Shown: positions 1 to 5,694, numbered from the stretch's first letter. The stretch: DNA of 6,633 bases from Spirochaetes bacterium GWF1_49_6 (GCA_001829395.1 MIBD01000015.1:14699-21331); one strand, 5' to 3'. Numbers and translations are program-made. The notes: generated by a model not told the origin, from the letters alone.

Positions 1-1
1 G

Positions 2-1417
2 ATCACCGCGCCATACGAGCAGATTCACGGATGGGTACAGGGCGGTTCGAGCGCCGACTTTAAGCATTACGCCTACCACGGGTATTACGTGCTCGATTAT
101 ACGTGCGTCGACGCGAGTATGGGGACGACCAACGACCTCAAGACGTTCATCGATACCGCGCACGCCAAGGGCATCCGCGTCATCTTCGATATCGTGATGA
201 ACCATACGGGTTACTCGAATATCAAAGATTTATCGCTCTTCCTCGGCGGCGATCCTGTCACAGACGGGGTATTAAAAACCGGATGGGAGAACGCGACCTT
301 AGGAAATTATCACGATAACATCAATTACAGTTCGGGGAACTGGACGAAGTGGTGGGGACAGCAATGGGTGCGCGCGGGATTGCCCGGATACGATGCTCCC
401 GGCAGCGACGACAAGACCTCGTGCTTAGCCTATCTCCCCGATTTCAAGACGGAGAACCCCGCGATAGTGAATCTGCCGCCGTTCCTCGCGAATAAGCCCG
501 GCACGAAAGCGGCTACTTTGGCGAATTACACGGTACGGATGTACCTCGTGAAGTGGATCACCGACTGGGTGCTTGCCTATGGTGTGGACGGTTTCCGAGT
601 GGATACGGCGAAGCATGTCGAGATGGAAGCATGGGTATATCTGCACCAGGAGGCGAACACCAAGCTCGCGGCGTGGAAGGCGAACAACCCGGCTAAGGCG
701 CTCGACGATCTTCCGTTCTGGATGACCGCCGAAGTATGGGGTCACGGCCCGAATAAGAGCGACTATCATACGTCGGGCGCGTTCGACTCAGTCATCAACT
801 TCTCGTTCCAGGGCGCGGTACAGAACGGTATCAGCAGTTACAGCGGTATCGATACCACCTACGCGGCCTACGCCGGATCGATCAATATCGACCCGACATG
901 GAACGTGCTCAGCTATATATCGTCTCACGATACGGGATTATTCTACAACGGGGACGCCGAACGCCAGAAAAAGGTTGCATCGCTTCTCTTATTCTGTCCC
1001 GGCGGCGTACAGGTGTTCTACGGCGACGAGAACTGCCGTCCGTTCGGCCCGACGGGGAGCGACCCGTATCAGGGCACGCGTTCCGATTACCAGTGGCCCG
1101 GCAATACGACCGTATTGGGGCATTGGCAGAAGATCGGGCAGTTCCGCAATAATCATATAGCGATAGGCGCGGGCGCGCATACGAAGATCAGCACGACCCC
1201 GTACATATTCAGCCGCTACTATAATAAGGACGGCTACGAGGATAAAGTAGTCATTGTGCTCGGCGCGAGCGGTTCGACGGTCGTACAGGTCGCGAGCTTA
1301 TGGTTAGACGGAACTACGTTACGCGACTTCTACAGCGGGCAGACCGCGGTAGTGACCGGCGGACAGGTGACATTCGTCGCCGCGAGCGATACGATATTGA
1401 TAGAGGAAGTTAAATAA
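2..1417 (+). CDS. malS: MalS-like GH13 alpha-amylase, C-terminal part (5' end outside window)
   Basis: Hydrolyses alpha-1,4 bonds in starch or maltodextrin, probably outside the cytoplasm as E. coli MalS does in the periplasm. The frame is open from nt 2, so the GTG at 89 is not the start; 471 residues are present and the N-terminus with any signal peptide is lost. Collinearity with MalS, judged from memory, is strong: HGWVQGG, YAYHGYY and the hallmark stretch RPFGPTGSDPYQGTRSD (nt 1037-1087). GH13 motifs, numbered from nt 2: region I DIVMNH (63-68, nt 188); region II GFRVDTAKH with nucleophile Asp201 (nt 602); region III with acid/base Glu244 in TAEVWGHG (nt 731); region IV SSHD with Asp310 (nt 929). 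All are intact, so the enzyme should be active. A beta-rich C-terminal domain ends in ILIEEVK. The next gene starts 33 nt downstream, suggesting an operon. MalS subfamily placement is confident; exact product specificity is not. Confidence 0.93.
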   Translation: MTAPYEQIHGWVQGGSSADFKHYAYHGYYVLDYTCVDASMGTTNDLKTFIDTAHAKGIRVIFDIVMNHTGYSNIKDLSLFLGGDPVTDGVLKTGWENATLGNYHDNINYSSGNWTKWWGQQWVRAGLPGYDAPGSDDKTSCLAYLPDFKTENPAIVNLPPFLANKPGTKAATLANYTVRMYLVKWITDWVLAYGVDGFRVDTAKHVEMEAWVYLHQEANTKLAAWKANNPAKALDDLPFWMTAEVWGHGPNKSDYHTSGAFDSVINFSFQGAVQNGISSYSGIDTTYAAYAGSINIDPTWNVLSYISSHDTGLFYNGDAERQKKVASLLLFCPGGVQVFYGDENCRPFGPTGSDPYQGTRSDYQWPGNTTVLGHWQKIGQFRNNHIAIGAGAHTKISTTPYIFSRYYNKDGYEDKVVIVLGASGSTVVQVASLWLDGTTLRDFYSGQTAVVTGGQVTFVAASDTILIEEVK

Positions 1418-1450
1418 TCTTAATTAGGGTATACACTGAAGGAGCGATTC

Positions 1451-1999
1451 ATGGAACGGTTGAAAATCATGGTGTTCATGGGGGCAATACTGGCGGTATT
1501 TAACGCCGGGTATGCTAAATGGGATGTGTATCTGAAGCCGGGGCTTGGGTTTTTCGGAGACGCGGTCGGGTATAATATCCGGCTAGGCGCGCGGGCCGAC
1601 GTGGACCAGATATTCTACAACGGGGTACGTACCGTTGAAAATGTGATAGTAGGAGCGGGAGTATTCATTAACGGAGCCGGAACAGCGCAGGCTAACATGT
1701 TTAACATGGGGTTGGAGCTGAATGCGGGCTATCGTTTCGAGATACCGCTTCAGGGCTTTCCGAGGCTCTCGATTGTCCCGGTCGTCTCGTTCGGGATGGC
1801 ATACGGCGTGTTAAGCGATACGCTGTACGGGAGTTCCCAGAAAATGGGAGCGTTTGTGACCCCGGGTGTGGAAGTCACCCTGCTGCTGGCAAACCCCTTA
1901 CAGTTGGGGCTGGATTTCGGTTATTCAATATACTTCTATAATAATACGGTTACCACGCTGAGTTTAGGTTTGATGGTTTCATATACATTTAATATGTAA
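1451..1999 (+). CDS. Unrecognised 182-aa secreted protein, probable outer-membrane beta-barrel
   Basis: I do not recognise a named family. The start is well supported: AAGGAG (1439-1444) lies 6 nt before the ATG. Residues 1-22 read as a signal peptide, with a basic N-tip (MERLK), a hydrophobic core and a plausible cut after GYA, before KWDVYL. The mature chain alternates polar and hydrophobic residues in short strands rich in Gly, Tyr and Phe (for example LKPGLGFFGDAVGYNIRLGA, LELNAGYRFEI, LQLGLDFGYSIYFY, LSLGLMVSYTFNM). It has no Cys and ends two residues after a Phe, all typical of small 8-stranded outer-membrane barrels. It sits 33 nt after the amylase and 23 nt before the large lipoprotein, so it is probably co-transcribed with them. 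A role in sugar entry or in anchoring surface proteins is guesswork. A soluble periplasmic beta-protein remains possible. Confidence 0.8.
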   Translation: MERLKIMVFMGAILAVFNAGYAKWDVYLKPGLGFFGDAVGYNIRLGARADVDQIFYNGVRTVENVIVGAGVFINGAGTAQANMFNMGLELNAGYRFEIPLQGFPRLSIVPVVSFGMAYGVLSDTLYGSSQKMGAFVTPGVEVTLLLANPLQLGLDFGYSIYFYNNTVTTLSLGLMVSYTFNM

Positions 2000-2022
2000 A
2001 ATCCGCAGAGAGGTAAAATGCA

Positions 2023-4440
2023 ATGAGGAAACTAAGTCTGATTTCGGTGTTGATGATTGCGATAAGCGTCATCGGATGTACGTCCCTGAACGATTTAACG
2101 CTGGATGACTTTCGGGATCTCCTGAATAGCGGCAATAATACCAACTATTATTCCGACGAGGTAGTCCCGTCTATTTCCATCGCGTATCCTACGAATAATA
2201 TGACCGTGCAGAGCACGTTCGAACTTTTGGGATTTGCGGCGGGAGAAAAGGGTATCCAGAACGTCTTCGTCTTCGTAATGAAAACGAATGCGGCGATACC
2301 GACAGTCATCCCCGCGATACTGGAGGGCGACCCGAACAGTAAGCTGGTATCATACCGGGCTACGATATCCGTGCAGAATAACGGATATTTCTATGTTTGG
2401 GCGCAGCTTCACGATAAGGAAGGGGAAGTGGTCAACGCGCCGCAGCGGATCGTCTATGTTTCCTCATCGGTAGTCGATACCGAACCTCCGCTGGTATCCA
2501 TTCAGTCGCCCGCGGCAGGATATGTCGGATTAATGGGCGCCATTCAGGTAATGGGGACCGCCTATGACGTATCCGGGGTAAGTATGATCTATGTGGCCTG
2601 CGGATCGGTCACAAACACCGTCAACTATGCCGGCGGTTCATGGTCGACCGTGCTTAATCTCGCCGACGGCCAGAAAACGATTACGGCATGGGGCAAGGAT
2701 AACCAGAATAATACCGGCGGGTATGTCACCCGTACGATTACGCTGACCAACGCTCCCGGCCTTTTACCGTCGATCAATGTTTACCAGGGCGCGACTCCTA
2801 TTCTTAACGGCGGCGCGGGATATAACTTCGGCTCCCGGATGACCAATATCGCTAGCCCGTGGGTGCCCTTTAAAATATCGAACTCCGGCAACTTCGATCT
2901 TTCGGTCAGCGCGCCGCAGGATAACTCGCTCGATTATAACATCTCCAACGCGAACGCGTTAGAGTTGATACCCGGGCAATCGACCGTGTTCTATATTTCC
3001 TTCAAGCCTAAGAGTACCGGTATCAAGAACGCAATAGTTACGATAATGAATAACGATAACAGTAAGAACCCGTTCACCTTTACAAATACGGGGCAGGGTA
3101 CGAACGCGGGCGGATCGGCGGCGCCCTCGATCAAGGTATATTATGGAAGCACGCTGATCAGCGGGGCGACCTATACCAATAACTTCGGGTCGTTTATGAC
3201 AAACGGCGGAAGCAATGTCTCACCCACGGTCTTCAAAATTTCCAACGCGGGGAATGCCGCCCTTTCGGTCAGCTCGACGTTCGACGACTCGATCTATTAT
3301 GCGACCGGGAATGTCACTATCTCGAACCTGCTCCCGGAAGCGACGACGAACTTTACCGTGTACTTCAAACCTTCGATTTCGGGTATCCATATCGGTAAAA
3401 TTTCGATCAATAACAACGACGTGAACCCGTTCGAATTCTATGTGAAGGCCACGGCGACCAATGAGCATGATGTTATTTCACCTACATTTACAACAGCGCC
3501 TTACTCGACCAATGTCACCTCCAGCGGATTGGATATTAAGGCGAAGATCAATGAAAACGGAAAGATTTATTATATAGTGATTACGAATAATGCCACAGCG
3601 CCGACAGCCAATCAGATTAAGGCGGGTATCAATTACGGGGCAGTCGTAGTGAAAGCAAGCGGGAACGTCACCGCGAGCGCAAACGTACTGGCCTCGCTTA
3701 CCGCGTCGGGATTGATTACCGGTACGGCGTATGATGTCTACGTAGTCGCGGAGGATAACGCGTTTAACCCGAATACGCCTGTAAAGCTGGATATCACCAC
3801 TTCCGGCGGATCGCAGTACACGATGGTTATCGACGGGACTAAGGACGCCGACTGGGCCAGCGCGTTCTCAGTAACCGGGACGAATACCCTTGCGCCTTTG
3901 GATATTTCGAAACTCTATGTAGCGAACGACGGGAATAACATTTATGTCGCGATCGATTCAGATAATACGTTTACCGCATGGAACCGCAACCTGCTGATCT
4001 ACTACCAGATCGATAATACGCCGTCAGCCGGTACGCCTACAATAAGCGGAGTGGAGACCCATTTCGCGGGCGGTGATACCTATGATGCGAATTGGAAGCC
4101 GACAGGCGCGTTGTTCTTCAAGATTGCGGGAAGCGAGTCATGGAAGGGTACGTTTGCCCGCAAGGTAAACACCTCTGGAACAGGATGGGATGTTATTATC
4201 GCCGGAGCGACCGATAAACATGGCGTAAGCACCGACGATAAATTCATCGAGGGAAAATTCGATATTGCTTCCATGGGATTGACCGCGGGAAAGCAGATTA
4301 AGTTCTATCTTGTGGTAACTCACCAGTGGAACGAGTATTGCGACAGCGCCCTCCCTGTGAGTTTTTCACCGGACAGCGATGTAAATAACGTATCCTCGCA
4401 CACACCGGTGACATGGACAGTGAATTACACGATCAGATAA
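2023..4440 (+). CDS. 805-aa multidomain surface lipoprotein (Ig-like, choice-of-anchor-D repeats, FN3-like, DOMON/CBM9-like)
   Basis: AGAGAGG (2007-2013) precedes the ATG by 9 nt; the earlier ATG at 2018 meets a stop after two codons. Residues 1-19 form a lipoprotein signal with lipobox VIGC, lipidated Cys19 (nt 2077). A short polar linker follows. By eye the modules are: Ig-like about 48-147; a second Ig-like 155-243 (PPLVSIQSP... TITAWGKDNQNNTGG); two tandem choice-of-anchor-D/ASPM-SPD2-Hydin-like repeats, 249-358 and 368-478 (each PSI-VY-G ... FKISN-GN--LSVS ... V-YFKP ... NNDNxNPF); an FN3-like module 486-594; and a C-terminal domain 598-805 opening VIDGTKDADWASA, the usual start of DOMON/CBM9-like sugar-binding folds. 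No catalytic motif is seen. Position after an amylase and a putative barrel suggests an extracellular protein that holds or binds alpha-glucan; this is inference. A strong terminator follows the stop by 19 nt. Adhesin or surface-layer scaffold are alternatives. Confidence 0.88.
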   Translation: MRKLSLISVLMIAISVIGCTSLNDLTLDDFRDLLNSGNNTNYYSDEVVPSISIAYPTNNMTVQSTFELLGFAAGEKGIQNVFVFVMKTNAAIPTVIPAILEGDPNSKLVSYRATISVQNNGYFYVWAQLHDKEGEVVNAPQRIVYVSSSVVDTEPPLVSIQSPAAGYVGLMGAIQVMGTAYDVSGVSMIYVACGSVTNTVNYAGGSWSTVLNLADGQKTITAWGKDNQNNTGGYVTRTITLTNAPGLLPSINVYQGATPILNGGAGYNFGSRMTNIASPWVPFKISNSGNFDLSVSAPQDNSLDYNISNANALELIPGQSTVFYISFKPKSTGIKNAIVTIMNNDNSKNPFTFTNTGQGTNAGGSAAPSIKVYYGSTLISGATYTNNFGSFMTNGGSNVSPTVFKISNAGNAALSVSSTFDDSIYYATGNVTISNLLPEATTNFTVYFKPSISGIHIGKISINNNDVNPFEFYVKATATNEHDVISPTFTTAPYSTNVTSSGLDIKAKINENGKIYYIVITNNATAPTANQIKAGINYGAVVVKASGNVTASANVLASLTASGLITGTAYDVYVVAEDNAFNPNTPVKLDITTSGGSQYTMVIDGTKDADWASAFSVTGTNTLAPLDISKLYVANDGNNIYVAIDSDNTFTAWNRNLLIYYQIDNTPSAGTPTISGVETHFAGGDTYDANWKPTGALFFKIAGSESWKGTFARKVNTSGTGWDVIIAGATDKHGVSTDDKFIEGKFDIASMGLTAGKQIKFYLVVTHQWNEYCDSALPVSFSPDSDVNNVSSHTPVTWTVNYTIR
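2767..3456 (+). repeat. Two tandem ~110-residue choice-of-anchor-D-like domain repeats
   Basis: Within the 805-aa lipoprotein, nt 2767-3096 and 3124-3456 encode homologous modules separated by a short Gly/Ala/Ser linker. Shared landmarks in the same order are PSI(N/K)VY, NFGS-MTN, FKISN(S/A)GN--LSVS, a D-S--Y segment, (T/F)xVY(I/F)xFKP, and NNDxxxNPF. DNA similarity remains visible (for example CTTTCGGTCAGC in both), but the two have diverged clearly, so the duplication is not recent. Confidence 0.75.
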
Positions 4441-4459
4441 ACAGAAGAAGTAACTATCA

Positions 4460-4487
4460 GCCGTCCTCGAAAGAGGGCGGCTTTTTT
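4460..4487 (+). terminator. Rho-independent terminator of the amylase/lipoprotein operon
   Basis: GCCGTCCTC (4460-4468) and GAGGGCGGC (4473-4481) form a 9-bp stem with one G-T wobble, closed by a GAAA tetraloop and followed at once by six T. It lies 19 nt after the lipoprotein stop codon, so it ends the three-gene transcript. Confidence 0.93.
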
Positions 4488-4556
4488 AATAATAATGAGT
4501 AAAGGTAAAAGCCACAAGCGGCCTTTTTTAATAATAATGAGTAAAGGTAAAAGCCA
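4482..4556 (+). repeat. Tandem duplication, two 33-nt identical cores with 42-bp period
   Basis: The 33-nt word at 4482-4514 (six T, then AATAATAATGAG, then TAAAGGTAAAAGCCA) recurs without mismatch at 4524-4556. The first copy overlaps the T-tract of the operon terminator, so the duplication carries a terminator tail. Copy 1 continues CAAGCGGCC into a new T6 run. Copy 2 continues with a 20-nt unit and only then CAAGC. Confidence 0.92.
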
Positions 4557-4576
4557 TCCCTCAATATTTTTCGGGA
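4557..4576. repeat. 20-nt TCCCTC-N8-TCGGGA unit, copy 1 (inserted-looking)
   Basis: Reads TCCCTC AATATTTT TCGGGA. Its ends carry TCCC/GGGA complementarity. It separates AAAAGCCA from CAAGC, two words that are directly adjacent in the neighbouring duplicate arm at 4507-4519. Confidence 0.7.
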
Positions 4577-4600
4577 CAAGCACGCGGCTTTTTTTATATA

Positions 4601-4620
4601 TCCCTCGACTGCGCTCGGGA
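4601..4620. repeat. 20-nt TCCCTC-N8-TCGGGA unit, copy 2
   Basis: Reads TCCCTC GACTGCGC TCGGGA and differs from copy 3 at only two of 20 positions. It resembles a short intergenic repeat word (reverse strand TCCCGAGCGCAGTCGAGGGA) that I recall from many unrelated bacterial genomes. Confidence 0.75.
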
Positions 4621-4648
4621 TGACAACGCGGTAAGTGCGCGGTTTTTT

Positions 4649-4687
4649 GTCATTGAATGACGGTTTATCCTCGCACCGAGTGCGGGG
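4649..4687 (+). repeat. Two adjacent short hairpins
   Basis: GTCAT-TGA-ATGAC (4649-4661) forms a 5-bp stem. Next to it, TCCTCGCAC (4668-4676) and GTGCGGGGA (4680-4688) form a 9-bp stem with one G-T wobble around CGA. Neither is followed by a T-run, so they are unlikely to terminate rightward transcription and more likely belong to the repeat mosaic. Confidence 0.6.
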
Positions 4688-4707
4688 ACTAACCCGATAT
4701 GCAGGTG

Positions 4708-4727
4708 TCCCTCGGCTACGCTCGGGA
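4708..4727. repeat. 20-nt TCCCTC-N8-TCGGGA unit, copy 3
   Basis: Reads TCCCTC GGCTACGC TCGGGA, 18 of 20 identical to copy 2 and the same length as copies 1 and 2. The flanks (GCAGGTG and AGCATCC) differ from those of the other two copies. Confidence 0.75.
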
Positions 4728-4742
4728 AGCATCCCCGGAAAT

Positions 4743-4801
4743 CCCGCTGAGGGCGGGGCAAGCGTTCGGGAACCATCCATCGGCTACCCCGCTGAGGGCG
4801 G
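4743..4801. repeat. 14-nt direct repeat with internal hairpin, 45-bp period
   Basis: CCCGCTGAGGGCGG occurs exactly at 4743-4756 and 4788-4801. The first copy can fold as CCCGC/GCGGG around TGAGG. The intervening 31 nt contain a second TTCGGGAA-type word. This looks like part of the same short-repeat mosaic and not a coding sequence. Confidence 0.75.
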
Positions 4802-4981
4802 AGTAAAAAACGTGAAAGAAATCGTATTGCGATTGGCTATTAATTGAGGAGAGAATGATTTATCCATGCGAGGGTAAAAGCGTTATTGATAGCGTCGGGG
4901 TCAATATCCGCCGGGGGAAATATGTTCCCGCACGGGAAAATCCGGATTAGCGGAAAAAGTGAAAAAAGGGGGTATTTTCTA

Positions 4982-5030
4982 TCCCTATCTTGCCTTACGC
5001 CGAAGGCGGGAGGTATCGCTGGTATAGGGA
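4982..5030 (-). terminator. Nested inverted repeat downstream of fliW, possible weak terminator
   Basis: TCCCTAT (4982-4988) pairs with ATAGGGA (5024-5030), enclosing CGCC-GAA-GGCG (4998-5008). On the minus strand it starts 18 nt after the fliW stop, and a T6 run (complement of 4962-4967) follows about 15 nt beyond. That gap is too long for a textbook intrinsic terminator, so the call is tentative. It may be another member of the repeat mosaic or an mRNA 3'-end structure. Confidence 0.35.
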
Positions 5031-5047
5031 GAAGGTGAAAGGGAAGT

Positions 5048-5512
5048 TTATTTGTCGTCATTGTGGATACCGAAGACGGGAAATTTGGTTTCGGTATATT
5101 TGGTCGATATGGCCTGAGCCGCGAGGAGAGTTGCGGAGTTCACGAGGATAGGCCCCATCAGGTTCAGGGTCATCTGCTTCGGGTCCTGGGGGACGTTGAC
5201 CATCAGGTAGCAGGTGAGGTTCTCGCGGCTGATGAGTTTCATCTCGCGGAAAATACTTTCCTGATTGTCAATCTGGATAATATATTCCTGATCGAGGAGT
5301 TTGTTGGGGCGTGAAACAATAATCGCGAGATTTTTATTTTCAAGGGACTGGAGCCAGTAAAAGCCGGGGAGGCCGCGCACATCTATAATCGCGAATTTCT
5401 CCAAATCCTCGAAGCCGAGGATAGGTTTCACGAATGTCAGTATGCGGGATTCGGGAACATCCACAAAGCCGTATGCTTTAGTTTCAACGTTTGTCATAGC
5501 AATCTGCACCAT
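5048..5512 (-). CDS. fliW: Flagellar assembly factor FliW
   Basis: FliW is a small cytoplasmic protein that binds flagellin and, in species with CsrA, antagonises CsrA so that flagellin translation follows flagellin export. At 154 aa the length is normal. Family signatures are visible: ILGFEDLEKFAIID (31-44), PGFYWLQSLENKNLAIIV (49-66), and the C-terminal VNVPQDPKQMTLNLMGPILVN (105-125) followed by AAQAI. I chose the ATG at 5512 because GGAG (5521-5518) lies 5 nt upstream. An upstream ATG at 5548 would add MFYPAFAENGVR, atypical for the family. A downstream ATG at 5497 begins MTNVETKAYG, nearer the usual N-terminus, but lacks a good ribosome site. fliW usually sits next to csrA; here its downstream side is non-coding and the gene upstream is divergent and starch-related. 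Identification is confident; the start is less so. Confidence 0.92.
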   Translation of the reverse strand: MVQIAMTNVETKAYGFVDVPESRILTFVKPILGFEDLEKFAIIDVRGLPGFYWLQSLENKNLAIIVSRPNKLLDQEYIIQIDNQESIFREMKLISRENLTCYLMVNVPQDPKQMTLNLMGPILVNSATLLAAQAISTKYTETKFPVFGIHNDDK

Positions 5513-5551
5513 CCTCACTCCATTTTCGGCAAAAGCAGGGTAAAACATAAA

Positions 5552-5566
5552 CGGCTGAAAAAGCCG
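5552..5566 (-). promoter_or_regulatory. Hairpin in the presumed fliW leader
   Basis: CGGCT (5552-5556) and AGCCG (5562-5566) form a perfect 5-bp stem around a five-base loop, 40 nt upstream of the chosen fliW start. On the fliW strand the loop is TTTTC. It could shape the leader mRNA, but no function is shown. Confidence 0.35.
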
Positions 5567-5583
5567 GAAAATGTAAAAAGACA

Positions 5584-5595
5584 GGAAGCGCTACC
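5584..5595. promoter_or_regulatory. LacI-family operator-like site, upstream copy
   Basis: GGAAGCGCTACC is an imperfect dyad (10 of 12 positions symmetric) sharing the AAGCGCT core with the promoter-proximal site. Its centre is 96 bp from that site, about nine helical turns. It also lies just upstream of fliW on the other strand. Assignment rests on the core motif alone. Confidence 0.35.
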
Positions 5596-5665
5596 AATAT
5601 ATATGCATAATGTACAATAAATATGCAAAAAACACGAAAAAAACGGCGAAATAATGCGAATATTC

Positions 5666-5694
5666 TTGACATAATAAGGTTAAGCGCTTACAAT
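5666..5694 (+). promoter_or_regulatory. Sigma70-type promoter for the CBM25-like lipoprotein gene
   Basis: TTGACA (5666-5671) and TACAAT (5689-5694) are separated by exactly 17 nt, a near-consensus housekeeping promoter. A transcript beginning around 5701 would have a leader of about 45 nt carrying AGGAG (5735-5739) 6 nt before the ATG at 5746. Confidence 0.8.
5681..5690. promoter_or_regulatory. LacI/CcpA-family operator-like palindrome overlapping the -10 box
   Basis: TAAGCGCTTA is a perfect 10-bp palindrome; on the minus strand it extends to TGTAAGCGCTTA, matching the typical TGNAARCG half-site of LacI-family operators and cre-type sites. It covers the end of the spacer and the first two bases of the -10 box, a position where a bound regulator would block RNA polymerase. 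This fits repression relieved by a sugar, or carbon catabolite repression. The regulator is not in the window. Confidence 0.6.

Larger units (their letters stand above)
4441..5047. other. Repeat-rich intergenic region between convergent lipoprotein and fliW genes
   Basis: I find no convincing gene in these 607 nt. Several frames stay open for 60-110 codons, but they run through short repeats, lack a credible ribosome binding site and resemble no protein I know. The left two-thirds (to about 4805) is a mosaic of repeats, hairpins and T-tracts, listed separately. The right third (4806-5047) is purine-rich on the + strand and contains a nested inverted repeat close to the fliW 3' end. Confidence 0.7.

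Noticed and set aside
89..91. GTG at 89 as the amylase start
   Set aside because: The upstream codons from nt 2 encode conserved MalS-type sequence (HGWVQGG ... YAYHGYY), so the gene continues past the left edge.
425..769. Minus-strand 114-codon frame inside the amylase gene
   Set aside because: It is antisense to GH13 motif regions of a clearly intact enzyme and has no recognisable domain.
1397..1435. Promoter before the 182-aa gene (TTGATA and TATACA)
   Set aside because: The boxes are 27 nt apart, far beyond the usual 16-18, so an internal promoter is not supported.
2018..2026. ATG-CAA-TGA mini-frame overlapping the lipoprotein start
   Set aside because: Only two codons long; the ATG at 2023 has better ribosome-site spacing. 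Translational coupling cannot be judged from this alone.
4482..4801. CRISPR array
   Set aside because: The repeats are two or three copies of different words with irregular spacing, no regular repeat-spacer pattern and no cas genes nearby.
4457..4847. Open frames on both strands across the repeat region (minus 4457-4780 and 4594-4776, plus 4635-4847)
   Set aside because: They translate short DNA repeats (a repeated FYLYSLLLKK, and Arg/Ser-rich words from the 20-nt units), run through the operon terminator or its tails, and have no credible ribosome site.
4840..5061. Minus-strand 73-codon frame downstream of fliW, considered as a csrA relic
   Set aside because: It overlaps the fliW 3' end, is rich in Pro and Ile/Phe without a domain pattern, and has no CsrA-like start (MLVL-RK) in any frame.
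5598..5623. fliW promoter on the minus strand (TTGCAT with an AT-rich -10)
   Set aside because: The -35 is plausible, but the candidate -10 hexamers at allowed spacings (CATATA, ATATAT) are poor, and the AT-rich tract matches many hexamers by chance.
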